From Sambucus nigra (Eukaryota > Streptophyta > Magnoliopsida > Dipsacales > Adoxaceae), in NCBI GenBank assembly GCA_949130495.1, contig OX422210.1, forward strand, positions 28,680,681-28,744,680: a stretch of 64,000 nt of DNA. Reading direction: 5' to 3'. Positions within the stretch are counted from its first letter, which is position 1. Each line of letters starts with the position of its first letter. The notes below the pieces were generated by a model. The model made no database searches and was not told the origin of the DNA. It worked only from the letters and a program-made list of their open reading frames with translations. A program made the position numbers and the translations under genes. Positions 1-10,565 of the stretch are shown one piece after another.

Positions 1-788
1 GTTTTAATAACGGCATTACAATTATTTTTTTGTATTTCAATTCTCGTTATGTAAGGCTTCTTTTTGAAATTTTTAGATATTGATTACTGTATGTTGTTGT
101 ATATCATCATCTTAGAGCCATGTTGCAGTTGGCATCCTCTCTTCTCAGCATCCACTCATCATCAACCTCTCCGATAAGAGCTCTATAGGCCCTCTATGTT
201 TGTTTATCTTTCTCATTATATACATACACACAATATATATATGGGAATGGGTGGATCCAGAAACATTTGTTAAGGTGGGCGAAGGTTCAAAAAAAAAATA
301 ACTACAATAGAGGAAACCATTTAAATAGTATAAGCGAAAATATTATATGGTAATGGTGTTCAAAATTTCATTAGAATAACACTACAAGAGGGGTTGCACT
401 CATTTACATATAGCTTATCGACAAAAAATAACTTTAATAGAGGAAACCATTCAGTTAGATCCTTCCCAATGTCACAGGGATATACTTTAACTACTATTCC
501 ATGCATAACTTAGCATTTCAATAATTTATGGGTTACTAACTAAGCCTATAAATCAAACAAAATTATAACATAAGTGCTAGAGAAGGGAGAATAATGGAGT
601 AAGTTGAACACAAAGGAACATGTATTGTATTACTTGAGAACAAACCCCTCTGAGGGATGGCTCAAATTTTTAGTAATTATTTCAGCTACAATGGGCTAAA
701 TTCAATATCGGACAAACGGAAGAACGAGTTTTGATTATATGCCACTTCAACAACCCCGGGCCCTAATGTAAACCATTAAGTTGTTCTG
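1..788. other. Non-coding flank, nothing recognised
   Basis: I see no gene, RNA or complete element here. The only structure is a short repeated phrase, a run of A followed by ataact, a few bases, then atagaggaaaccatt, at about 291-321 and again at 422-451. It could be a small local duplication or the remnant of a mobile element. Confidence 0.4.
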
Positions 789-985
789 TTGGAGAATCGT
801 ACTTGTTTTGCTTATGGCAAGAAAGGGTACCTAAAACTGAATGCCCCACCCCCACCCGAACTCCCATCAATCCATTTGTGGCCCACAATAGGGAGAATTT
901 CCACCAATCTCATGCTCATCTTGGAGAAAGAAAACCATGTGCATTACGCCCTTATAACAAGTTCGAAGATTGAAGATTATGGGGA
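789..985 (+). pseudogene. Possible 3' coding remnant of an LTR element, ending at a purine tract
   Basis: An open stretch begins MENRTCFAYGKKGYLKLN. It resembles a gag zinc knuckle (C-X2-C-X4-H-X4-C) in which the second Cys, the His and the last Cys are replaced. A proline-rich part follows, then an acidic tail that reads into the LTR beginning at 986. The last bases before the LTR (attatgggga, 976-985) look like a polypurine tract. The role is unproven. It could also be a chance open frame. Confidence 0.3.
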
Positions 986-1425
986 TGATGAAGATGAAGT
1001 TGCCTCTAATGGAAATTAAAATATATTAGGGTTATTCTGGTAATTTCCATATATTTTAGTATGCTTTGTGTATTAGTTTATTTTACTCTTTGTATTATTT
1101 TTATTGTGTTAGTAGGGATTAAGATGAGCTTCTAGAAGGTTTTATTTTGACATGTGATGTAATTGGGAGTCAGTTCAAGACCCATGTGACATCAAATGAG
1201 TCCAGACTTTTTCCACCAATTAGAGCATAGGAGACTTCGTATATATTATTCCATCTCCCTTATAAAAAAAACCCCATTCCCTCATCATTTGTACTCAACT
1301 TCCCTATTTTTGTAAAGATTGAATGATAGATTGAATGAGAGATATTCTTTAGGTTTATGGCCTCTAAACATGGTTATTGTTGTGTAGTTAGTAGATTTAC
1401 GCTTTCACATTTTAACTTCACATCA
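986..1425 (+). mobile_element. LTR of the (TTG)n-LTR retrotransposon family, copy 1
   Basis: The segment runs from TGATGAAGATGAAG to ...CACATCA and is followed two bases later by an initiator-Met type primer-binding site. Its 3' third matches, by eye, the reverse complement of 19,722-20,157 and of 28,808-28,928: the shared phrase is ggcctctaaacatg, then TTG units, then ttgtgtag, then a span ending in acatca. Here the TTG tract is only one or two units long. The length of 440 bp is close to the 436 bp of the other full copy. The left edge rests on the adjacent purine tract and the TG start and is less certain than the right edge. Confidence 0.55.
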
Positions 1426-1427
1426 AA

Positions 1428-1440
1428 TTGGTATCAGAAC
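1428..1440 (+). promoter_or_regulatory. Primer-binding site (tRNA-iMet type)
   Basis: TTGGTATCAGAAC lies two bases after the LTR end and matches the TGGTATCAGAGC form complementary to plant initiator methionine tRNA, with one change near the end. It marks minus-strand DNA priming and shows that the LTR at 986-1425 has internal sequence to its right. Confidence 0.65.
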
Positions 1441-1917
1441 GTCGTTCGTGTTTGATGTGCTCGCCGATGTGGTTATTATAGAGTTATGGATATGGCTTAA
1501 AGGATCCAGTGAGTCACTCCTCTAGAAATCACCTCCGTTGCTAGTGGTCAAGTGGCACAATCTCTTTTTCCACTCACGTTTTTGTCCCAAAACCCTATAT
1601 ATGAAATTTTCAGATATGAAAATCAACCCCAAACCCTAGTTTTGATAACCACATAAGCAAACTCGCCCTAGCCACCAAGAACCCAATCCCCACAGTAAAA
1701 TAACCCTAAAAAACTAGAACCTAAGGCATCTCACCACCACCTAATCACCACCTATGAAAACCCTTCCCACCCCTGGTGCACCACTCGAGAGGGCCGACCT
1801 GTCGTCGTTCATACCCTACACCCCGCCCCCACCCCTGGTCACCCCACCCACGGCCTCCCAAGGCATCCAACCTACTCTCCCCACACCCTGCCCAGCCCCA
1901 ACCACCCCACGTGGCTC
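1441..1917 (+). other. Internal leader after the primer-binding site, no gene seen
   Basis: This is CA-rich, proline-coding sequence expected downstream of a retrotransposon PBS. A short open frame (1754-1975) codes a Pro/Thr-rich peptide and runs into the MITE that follows. I do not recognise a gag domain. Confidence 0.35.
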
Positions 1918-2325
1918 TAGGGGTGAAAATGAGTCTAGCCGAGCAGATCTAAGGTTGCTCAAGCTTGGCTTGTAAATCTAAATGAGCCTAAATCTTATGA
2001 TATGAGCTCGAAAGATCTTCTAAGCAAACAAATACGAGCCAAGCTCGAGTAGCTTGGTTATTATACACTATTTAATATGGATATTGGTGATTAAATCTGA
2101 GCCGAGCTCAATAAGATAACAAGCTTAAAATGTGTTCAAGCTTGGCTTGTTTATTTTTGTTATATTGATGATCTAGTCAAATTTGAGCCGAGATTAATAA
2201 GATAACGAGCTTAAAATTTCGTTCAAGCTTGGCTTGTTTATTTTTGTTTGTTTTATGAGCATGTCTCGAACGATCTTTTTTTTTCGAACGAACTCGAGTA
2301 GCTTGGTTCATTTTTCATGCCCCGA
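1918..2325. mobile_element. hAT-like MITE rich in AAGCTTGGCTTG/CTCGAG phrases
   Basis: Left end TAGGGGTGAAAATGAG and right end tcatttttcatgcccc are imperfect inverted copies. Between them are repeated phrases of the type aagcttggcttgtttatttt, gagccgagctc and ctcgagtagcttggtt. This layout is typical of a very common plant hAT-derived non-autonomous family whose ends read TAGGGGTGnAAAnGAGC. I could not find a matching 8-bp target duplication, so the exact edges are approximate. Confidence 0.55.
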
Positions 2326-2899
2326 CTACAACCCCTACTCGGACCCAATCACTACCCCGGCCCTCTAAATTCATAGCGAGTCCTACTAATCAGCCTTGCA
2401 GAAAATCCTATTCCCACCCAAACCCATTTTTTAAAAACAAACTTCGACCATCCCTAATATTGTTCCGATAGTAGCTACTGTTGGTACTACACAAACCCTA
2501 GTTAAGGTTTTCAAACTCAAGAAGTAAAACTCAATGATTCCCACATTTACCCCTGTTATGTCTCACATCCCTTCTACCCCTCCCCTAGGTTTTAAAACTC
2601 ATACTTCTAACCTATAAAATTTCAGCCCCACTTCCTCATCCTTTCAAGAATTTATAAATCCACTTCCACCTCTTATGAAATATTTATGAAATCCCACACA
2701 ACTTCATCCCTTGAAGTTGTAAAAATTACATATATTCCCCTCTAGCTTCTGAAAAGTACAAATCCTTCCTCAAATTTTCGAAAAAAAAAATTTCAGCCCC
2801 CCAACTTTCCAACAACTATAATTTAGCTCCTGAATTTTCCTAAACACCTAATTTAACCACTCCTTTTCGTCTCGAGGATTGTTTGCCTCCCTATTTATT
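2326..2899. other. AT/CT-rich non-coding stretch
   Basis: Stops are frequent in all frames and no domain is recognisable. It abuts the point (about 2900) where homology to the 3' LTR at 6146-7208 begins, so its right edge is the break that truncated the 5' LTR of the next element. Confidence 0.4.
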
Positions 2900-3484
2900 A
2901 AGTCCACAGTTTTTGACAAACAGAAAACTGCGAAACTGTAGAATCCTTTTGGCTTCTTCTTTTAGGGTTTAATCCCTCTTTGTTTTCAATTCACAAAACT
3001 CCGATATACTTTAGTGAATTTTTTTGGTGCTGAAGAACACACCATACTACTGTTTATCTTTGTGGGGAGAACTCTACAACTGGAGAGTTACGTGCTATTG
3101 TGGAGGAAGTCCTTATAAAGTTCACTCTTGTGGAGAAGCCATTTTTCTTCTTCATTACTGCCCTCCTGGAAAGGGAAAGTTCCAGCCAAGACATCGGAAC
3201 CGACACCTGCGGGTATTTCGTATGTCACCCTATTTCATTGTAATCCGTGTAAGCCGTTTACTTACAAAATTATTGTGAAATAAAAGGTTTTGCCCTGTTG
3301 GGGATTTTTCCTGAATATTTGTGTCACATGCTTTATTTATTTATGGGTTGACACACGCACTTTAGATGCATGTTTAGGGGCTGGATTAATTTGGTTTAAA
3401 AATAGACTCTAATTAAATAAGTGTGCCAAATTCAAAAGTTGCGAAATAATTTAAATTAATTATTACACAGTCACGTTTTTTTCA
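2900..3484 (+). repeat. Truncated 5' LTR of the gag-only element
   Basis: This matches 6625-7208 almost base for base by eye, from agtccacagtttttgaca to tcacgttttttca. The upstream 480 bp of the LTR, including U3 and the TATA box, are absent. It ends CA, followed by AA and the PBS. The truncation removes the promoter, so this copy cannot start its own transcript from the 5' LTR. Confidence 0.8.
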
Positions 3485-3486
3485 AA

Positions 3487-3499
3487 TTGGTATCAAAGC
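3487..3499 (+). promoter_or_regulatory. Primer-binding site, first copy
   Basis: TTGGTATCAAAGC is an initiator-Met type PBS with one change from the TGGTATCAGAGC form. A second copy, ttcgtatcagagc, lies at 3577-3589 within a 90-bp-offset duplication (caaatt-PBS-gggttacgctaatttatcgcg). The second copy keeps the canonical CAGAGC that the first has lost. Confidence 0.7.
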
Positions 3500-3690
3500 G
3501 GGTTACGCTAATTTATCGCGTGATCCTGATTTTTCAAGGATTTTTTTTATACAATTTGACTTCTCACGTCGTCAAATTCGTATCAGAGCGGGTTACGCTA
3601 ATTTATCGCGAATTCCTATTTTTCGCAAAATCGTGTGATATTGATTTTTTTTTGAAAAAATCAGTTTTGTGAAAAATCGCAATTTTTTCA

Positions 3691-4560
3691 ATGGTACGCC
3701 CGTTTAATGAGGAGCCTATTTTTGAAAAAGTTCACGACCATGCTGAAAAATTAAAAAGTTTGAATTTGAAACTTTGCAAAAGAATTAATGTTTTGGAAAA
3801 AGAAAATTCTCTCTTTAAAAGTAAGATTGAATATTTGCAAGCGTTTCAAACTCAAAGTGATATTTGTCGTGAGCACTTTGGTAATTTGTGTATTGATTTT
3901 GATTCTTTAAAAATTGCCAAAAAGAAGAGGGATGAGAAAGTCCTAGTTTTAGAGAATGAATTGAAGGACCTAAAAAATTCTAGGGTTCCCGTTTGTGCCG
4001 TCGAGGATAAAAAATTAATCGATGATTTTACGGCACGTGAAAAGACTCTTAGGGATAAGTTTTTTTAATTAAGGGGGAGCGTGATAAACTCTTAAGTTTA
4101 ATTAAAAATTTGAAAAAGAAATCCCTGTCTTTGGAAGAGTCTAATTCTTTTCTTGAGTAAAAAATTTTGAAGTTAAAAAATGATTTGACTGACTCAAGTA
4201 GGTTTGATAGTGATGGTAGTGGCTCATCTTGTTCTCATGCTTCTAGTGCTAAAGCCAAAACCATTATTTGTTTTAGAGGGTCAACCGTTCCAAAGGATGT
4301 TAGAAAAGATCACACTTTAGGTGTCGTTCCACCCGTTTACACATGTTAATATTGTGGTAGGAAAGGTCACATTAGGATATTTTGTTTTGATCTTGGAAGA
4401 GATCCTAGGAATTCGAAGTCTAGTGTTTTGTTGGTTCCCAAAACCCCGTGTCGACGTGTTACATCCATTTGGGTTAGGAAATCACTTTTGGATACACTAG
4501 ATTTTAGAATAGTTGATTCTCATTTGCTTGCACATAATTCTTCTCTTTCCATATCATATA
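3691..4560 (+). pseudogene. Gag remnant with coiled coil and stop-interrupted CCHC zinc knuckle
   Basis: Gag would form the particle that packages element RNA. The first open part (3691-4068, 125 aa, MVRPFNEEPIFEK...) is a Lys/Glu/Leu-rich coiled coil with heptad spacing. After a frame change at about 4066 the reading continues (KGERDKLLSLIKNLKKKS) through an in-frame TAA near 4158 into a Ser/Asp-rich linker. It then reaches a zinc knuckle in which TAA (about 4347) replaces one residue: C-*-Y-C-G-R-K-G-H-I-R-I-F-C keeps all four metal ligands. Homology fades after about 4560. At least three lesions make it a pseudogene. No pol follows. Confidence 0.65.
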
Positions 4561-6130
4561 GATGATTGTGTTTGCATGTTTGTCATACGCTACTTATGCT
4601 TTTTGATATATTTTTGCTAGCGTTGTGACATGTACTTTTTGTATAGATTTTTATTTTTGACAAATTTTGAAAAATACAAAAAGATTTTATTTTGATAAAA
4701 ATTTTAGAAAAATCCAAAAAGATTTTTGTATTTTGTTTGCACTGTTTATGGATGAAGACTTGGGATGATCGAGTCACAACATTATTCCATTTTACATGTG
4801 ACTATTTGATAGTGTTTTGAGACAATAGGTCAATTCATCATTGTGCTTTATAATGTTTGGAGTTATTAAGATGTAATTAAGTGTTACTTCCTACATGTTT
4901 GACTCATGTTTCCTTCATTGCACACATGCACGAATTTGTTTGATTATTATGCTTGTCTTATCACATGTTGGTTGGGTGTTTTCACTTCAATCCTGTCCTT
5001 AAAACGAACCAAGCGCGATAAATTTTGATAAAGAAATTGTGCATATAAGAACCGTTTTGTGAGTTTGTGTGCTTTATTTAAAAAACAGGGAAGGGCTGCG
5101 AAAGGTTCATTTTGCCTTTGAGAATACTAAGCCACCATTAAATTGGACCTAAAAATGGAGGAATTTTATTATCCGGGGTCCAAAGAGGTTTAAAAGAGCC
5201 CAAAAAAATTTAAAGGCAATAAAAAGAAATTCATGCCAATTATGGGCCATTTAGATTTTTGCACCAATTCTCCAAAGTTTGAGAATTTAGTTTATTCACC
5301 TCTAAAAGAAAATATATATGAGGGAGTTTGGTTGGAGAATTAAAATGGGTTTGCACGTCCTTGAAATTCTTGAAAATGCGCTAAAAAAAGGTTTTGGACG
5401 TTATTGGTGCGGAAATCATTTGACTTTGATTTGTCGATTTGCATAAGACGATGTCTTTTTCAATTCAACAAATTTTTACACCTAAGGATTCTTTCGATGT
5501 TCATTCATTAGGGGTACACATATGCATCGTGCACATATGATTGATTGAGTTGATTTACCTATCGAATGTGTTCACACACATTCATTTTGTTTCCATGACT
5601 TGGTTGTTTGAGTTTAAATCCATGGTGTGATTTTTGTATCATATTTTTCAAAGTGGTATCTTATTTTTGTATGAAAAATTGAAAAATTCAAAAATAGTTT
5701 GTGAGATTTTTTGAGATATCCCTTTGCATGCGCGTAGCTTGATCTTTGTTTGCTATGCATTTTATCGTGACACTCCATGTTTTGATTTTTTCTTCTTATC
5801 TGTCTATTTTGGGACATCATAAAAAGGGGAAGAAAGAATTATCATGTTATGGGGGAGTTTTTGCATTATAGGGGAGATTTGATTATTAATACTTTATTCT
5901 TATATCATTTCAAACTCGATGTGTCACGAAGGTTTTTGCTTTATCTCTTGTGTGTAGATACAAAATTGAAGATTGATATGTTGCACACCCTGATGAGAAA
6001 AGCTTTGAGATTTGACGAAGATGATTGAAGAACAGTTTTGAAGTCTTGCAAATTTATTCATGGCAGGGTAGATTTGTATAGGCATTTTGGTTTTTGATAA
6101 TTCGGATTTTTTATGTATGTACGGGCATAG
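4561..6130 (+). other. Non-coding internal region of the gag-only element
   Basis: This is T-rich sequence with no pol motif in any frame that I could recognise. It lies where a copia element would carry protease through RNase H plus its 3' leader. Phrases such as aaaaagattttgtattttg recur locally. A G-rich patch (gggggagttttt, about 5848) may be an older purine tract. Confidence 0.5.
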
Positions 6131-6145
6131 ACATAGGGGGAGATT
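6131..6145 (+). promoter_or_regulatory. Polypurine tract
   Basis: acatagggggagatt directly precedes the 3' LTR start TGTATGGACA. It is the expected primer for plus-strand DNA synthesis. Confidence 0.65.
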
Positions 6146-7208
6146 TGTATGGACATATTTTCATAGGTCCGTTATCAATTTGTTATGTCATATACCGATA
6201 CACCGTCGAAGAGCATTCAAGAGCAATTTACATTAAAGACGGATCCGAATTATTCAAGTTCTTCATCATTCAAGACTCCACGAAGTTTACTTTGGTAAGG
6301 TTATGTTTTAAATACCTTTACTTTTCACTTAGAGCTTTTGGGAGACTTTTACAAAATATTTTCTAAGTGTTGGAGCGGACTTTTTCGTCAAATATTGAGA
6401 ATGAGTATTTTTTTCTAAGTTTTATAGCGGACCTTGATTTTGACGCCCAGGTCGTTCGCGCGGGATCAGCATCTCGTTCAAACGAGATTGGAAGTCGCGC
6501 GATGTCGTTTGAACGACATGCGTACTTCGTTCGAGCGACATATGCTTCTCATTTGAACGAGCTCGAATTTCGAGGCGGTGCATTTTTGTATAAATACTCA
6601 TTAAATAGTAACGTTTTCATTAAGAAGTCCACAGTTTTTGACAGACAGAAAATTGCGAAACTGCAGAATCCTTTTGGCTTCTTCTTTTAGTGTTTAATCC
6701 CTCTTTGTTTTCAATTCACAAAACTCCCATATACTTTAGTGAATTTTTTTGGTGTTGAAGAACACACCTTGCTACTATTTATCTTTGTGGGGAGAACTCT
6801 ACAACCGGAGAGCTGCGTGCTATTGTGGAGGGAGTCCTTATAAAGTTCACTCTTGTGGAGAAGCCATTTTTCTTCTTCATTGCTGACCTCCTGGAAAAGG
6901 AAAGTTCCAGCCGAGACATCGAAACCGACACCTGCGGGTATTTCGTATGTCACCCTATTTCATTGTAATCTGTGTAAGTCGTTTTCTTACAAAATTATAG
7001 TGAAATAAAAGGTTTTGCCCCGCTGGGGATTTTTCCTGAATATTTATATCACATGCTTTATTTATTTATGGGTTGACACACGCACTTTAGATGCATTTTT
7101 AGGGGCTGGATTAATTTGGTTTAAAAATACACTCTAATTAAATAAGTGTGCCAAATTAAAAAGTTGCGAAATAATTTAAATTAATTATCACACAGTCACG
7201 TTTTTTCA
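6146..7208 (+). repeat. Complete 3' LTR of the gag-only element
   Basis: It runs from TGTATGGACATATTTTC to ...CACGTTTTTTCA. U3 contains a cluster of near-palindromes with core TCGTT-NN-AACGA (6471-6488 and 6502-6519 have perfect 8-bp arms). A TATAAATA box at 6589-6596 is placed sensibly for the transcription start. The start is confirmed by alignment with the solo LTR at 54,150, whose first bases (tataaggacataatttta...tgtccg) match after small changes. Confidence 0.75.
6589..6596 (+). promoter_or_regulatory. TATA box of the 3' LTR
   Basis: TATAAATA lies about 445 bp into the LTR, just downstream of the palindrome cluster and upstream of the segment shared with the truncated 5' LTR. A plant Pol II core promoter is the likely reading. 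Confidence 0.55.
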
Positions 7209-7311
7209 CAAAGTGAGAAATTCTTGGGCACCATTAACTCCCTGAGGGCACTCAGCCACCCTCTAATAAAGGCTAAATCCTCAACCTCCTTTAACTTCGT
7301 GGGAGTGTTTG

Positions 7312-7737
7312 TCTAGCCTTGGTCATATGCATCTTCCTACACCTGTTGAGGATCTTTTTTGAACAGGTGCCTCAGCCTGTTGATGTCTCTCTGAAGCCCA
7401 GCAGCTATCATATATGCTCGCCAAACATCTCCCTTCAACTCGATAATATCCCTTTAAGAATTTTCATCTTCATTTCTAGCTTGTTGCCTGGATGACGATG
7501 AAGAACCTTGGATAACTGAAGGAGTCTAGCCTTGGTCATATGCATCTTCCTACACCTGTTGACGATCTTTTTTGAACAGGTGCCTCAATCTGTTGATGTC
7601 ACTCTGAAGCCCAGCAGCTATCATATATGCTCGCCAAACATCTCCCTTCAACTCGATAATATCCCTTTGGGAATTTTCATCTTCATTTCTATCTTGTTGC
7701 CTGGATGACGATGAAGAACCCTGGATAACTGAAGGAG
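7312..7737 (-). repeat. Tandem 213-bp duplication inside a coiled-coil coding segment
   Basis: 7312-7524 and 7525-7737 are near-identical direct copies, both opening tctagccttggtcatatgca and closing with ctgaaggag. The unit is 71 codons, so it does not shift the minus-strand frame. The second unit belongs to the coding stretch that starts at 7903 on the minus strand; the first unit lies beyond its stop at 7550. Confidence 0.85.
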
Positions 7738-7903
7738 CTATGATTGGAGCATTTTCCCTAAGGTGTGTAATCTCACTCATTAAGGATTCATTTTCTTGCT
7801 GCAACATCTCCCTTACCTGATTAATCTCGAATGTGTCCAAAAGTTTCGCCTTCAGAGCATCCATATCTTCTTGAGCGGAGGCGCCAATCTCCTCCATCTC
7901 CAT
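7550..7903 (-). pseudogene. Coiled-coil protein segment of a gypsy-type transposon gene
   Basis: The 117-aa open segment starts MEMEEIGASAQEDMD. It is rich in Glu, Gln, Leu and Lys with long helical spacing and a serine patch (SSSSSRQQD), and ends ...DINRLRHLFKKDRQQV. The open frame continues upstream (RNEDYKDQSEVVTRLKARL). It lies downstream of the Transposase_28-like gene on the same strand and probably belongs to the same element. I do not recognise a specific catalytic domain. Confidence 0.45.
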
Positions 7904-8227
7904 AAGCCTGGCCTTTAGTCTGGTAACTACTTCAGACTGATCTTTATAGTCCTCATTCCTTTCCCTAAGGGATTTTCAAAATCCTGATAAAATCTTGGCA
8001 AGCTTGGTCACTTATATTCAGACTAAGGATCTGGTATAGACTAGAAGTAGCAGGAATATAGTCATCAAGGTCGACATGTTATAAGACATGGAACACACAG
8101 AACACATATATCAATGAACGTAAGAATAAAATTTCTTTATTTCATTAAAAAGTGGCATTGGCCATATACAGATACATTGAGCGACAAGAAGAAATAGCAA
8201 AAATATATAAGAAGCCCTAGGAGTCTA

Positions 8228-10353
8228 CTTGGTGACGTCAACCTGATTGGTAGAGGCTGGATCTTTCCCCTTTTTAACAACAGCCTTGCTCATCTTCACT
8301 CCCTGGTCACCAGCAGGAGCATCAGCTACATGATCCTCGCTAGTCTGAGTCCAAGTACTTCTTCGTCAATGATGGGCTTGGGACCAAGATTGTGCTCATC
8401 GAATAAAGAAGAGTCATCAATAACTAAGGCTCGATCCCATCCTTTCTTGAAGTTTGATCGAATAATGTAGTCAATTTGTACATCGGCATCTTCATATGTT
8501 GTTGCTTAGCCTTTATTATAGCCACTCTCTCTAACGATAGACGCCTCTATTTACAGCCTCTTCACCTTCTCAAAGAGGTATTTATTTGCATTCGCGAGCA
8601 CTCTATTTTCCTCTATAATGGCTAGTTTGCTCGTCATAACCATCTCGTAGGACTCACGAAGTTCCTTTAGCTCCTTGGCTACTGCATCCTTCTCCTTGTC
8701 AAAAGAAGCCTTAGCCCCTGTAAAATCCTTTTTGGAGGACTTATGGGCCTCTTGGGAAGACTTTAGGCTCTCTTCGAGCTCAGAGTTCCTCCTCGCCAAC
8801 TCATTTTGACTATGCCTGAGGATGATATAGTTGGACAAGAACTACAGGAAGAGATAGATGTTAGTAAACAAAGTGTGAAGAAATTACAAGTTAAAGAAAT
8901 AGATAAAAGGGGAAGTAGCCTTACCAAAGCAAGCCCTTGATCTGCTTTCAGGGCTAACTGGTCGGGGCCCATGCTCGAAGATTGCTCACGGTCCACCATG
9001 AGCAAAAATCTCTCAAACATCATTAGGGTGAGCTGAGGAGACAAAGCCATAAAGGCCCCCTCAGTTGGGACAGACACAGGTAGTAGAGAGGCATGTTCTT
9101 TCTTTGTCCTCTCTTCTTCTCTCATCCTCCTCTCTTCTTTCTTCTTCTTCTCAGCTTCTTTCTTATTATTCTCCTCTTCTATCTTTCTCTCTCTTTATCT
9201 CCTTCTCCCTCTTTTCTTCTTCTTCTTCTTTCCTCTTCCTCTCTATTTCTTTCTCATGAGTTATTGTCTAGGAACCACTAGAAGTATCCCCATACCTTGG
9301 TTTCTGAATCTTCAGCCTATTCGACAACATGATATCATCATCATCATCATCGCGAATAAAGTTTTTCATTCTAGGGGGAGCCATATCTTCCTCACTAGAA
9401 CATTCTGAACTTGAGTCTCCTGAGCTAAAACCTTCCTCGCTGAACCTTTAACTACCAAATCCTTCCTCACTGGATCCTGCCTCACCACTACCACCTCTGT
9501 CACCTGCAATGCTACTAGCCTCTGAGTTTCTCCCTTCCTCATTGTCTAATTGGATGGGTTCGGGGGTAATAACTTCCTATAGAATATCGATATTAGGAAT
9601 GGATTCAACTCGACGAGTGATGAATCTGGTGGTAGTGTTCTTGTATTCCAACAAGAAGGAAGCCGACCTAGGATGTTCACCCTCTGTAATGGAGTCTATA
9701 ATTTTCCAAGCTTTGATCAACTCAACATCTCAAATTTTGTGAGGAGCAATTTTTTGGTTCTTAGATTTTGCTGCAAGAGAAATGAAAATATTAGAGTAAG
9801 AACACATAAAAGCAACAAGCAAAAAGGTTGGACAACGACCTATGTACTCCTCCCCATATGTAAGGATCCAAGGTCCCCTGTACCTTATCCCCTCAGCTTG
9901 GGGAGGAAATTTCCAATTCCTAGCAATGAATCCCTCTATCCAATAGTCCTCATGGGAATCATGTAGATTCACTACCAATACCCTATCTGGATTCCTCGCT
10001 TTCAAATAAAGAAGACCAGAGCTCGTGTAAGAAAAAGTGTAACAAAAATAGATATCAGCTAATTCTAAGTTGGTGTCATAGAGTTAATTTATCCTATGAA
10101 TGCCATTAATGATTATCCAAACATTTGGGGAGCATTAGGCAGGGGCTATATCAAAATATTGAAATAAGTGCAAAAACGGACGATTGGGGGGAAAGGTTAA
10201 ACCCCCTTGAGATAACGGTAGAACATAAATCTAGTGTCCATCCTTAATGTCACAAAAATTATGAGGAACATGGCCACACTAAATATCCACCCAGTTGGGG
10301 ATATTGTAGCATTGCCTGAATTCAGCTAAAGACTTATTATTTATTTTTGCCAT
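8228..10353 (-). pseudogene. Transposase_28-like 'putative gypsy type transposon' gag-like gene, with introns
   Basis: Reading from ATG at 10353, the protein begins MAKINNKSLAEFRQCYNIP. It then shows the family layout (a span with LPLSQGGLTFPPN, FDIAPA, NVWIIINGI; later LVVNLHDSHEDYWIEGF) despite in-frame stops. A splice acceptor-like tctcttgcag precedes 9770. Next comes a Ser/Glu/Lys/Arg-rich region (polypyrimidine on the plus strand, 9120-9260), then a conserved stretch ending DQGLAL at a GTAAGG donor. An 83-bp intron (8842-8924) with acceptor cttcctgtag leads into a coiled coil (8841-8551). The tail ...VKKGKDPASTNQVDVTK stops at about 8243. These gag-like genes sit in Tat/Ogre-type gypsy elements. 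Several stops make it a pseudogene. Confidence 0.6.
8842..8924 (-). other. Probable 83-bp intron
   Basis: On the minus strand G|GTAAGG opens and a pyrimidine-rich tract ending tcttcctgtag closes. Splicing joins DQGLAL to FLSNYIILRHSQNEL and keeps one frame. The length is typical of small plant introns. Confidence 0.55.
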
Positions 10354-10565
10354 GGCCAAACCCTAACTACGGTAGAAAGGAAAGAAATACATAAAGAAAA
10401 GAGTATTGAGAACTTACGAAGAAAATGTCAAACCTGAGACGATGAAAAACCACAAGTAAATGGAGATGAGGAGAAGGAAATAACTTGGAAACGATGAAGA
10501 AAAAGCTTGAGAGTAAGAGGTAGCTTGAGAGGAAAAGATGGCTTGAAAGTGAGAGAAGCAATAAG

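Larger units (their letters stand above)
2900..7208 (+). mobile_element. Gag-only (TR-GAG-like) Ty1/copia-type LTR element
   Basis: Order: truncated 5' LTR (2900-3484), initiator-Met PBS (3487-3499) with a second PBS-like copy 90 bp on, gag remnant (3691-about 4560), about 1.57 kb without coding capacity, purine-rich tract (6131-6145) and complete 3' LTR (6146-7208). No protease, integrase, reverse transcriptase or RNase H motif is visible. Gag-only LTR elements (TR-GAG) are known in plants and depend on partners for pol functions. Alternatively this is an internally deleted autonomous copia element. A solo LTR of the same family lies at 54,150-55,163. Confidence 0.7.

Noticed and set aside
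1754..1975. Proline-rich peptide gene
   Set aside because: The frame runs into a MITE and has no conserved domain; CA-rich leader sequence explains it.
3024..3278. 84-codon frame in the 5' LTR of the gag-only element
   Set aside because: It lies inside the LTR, and the corresponding LTR copies do not preserve it as a frame.
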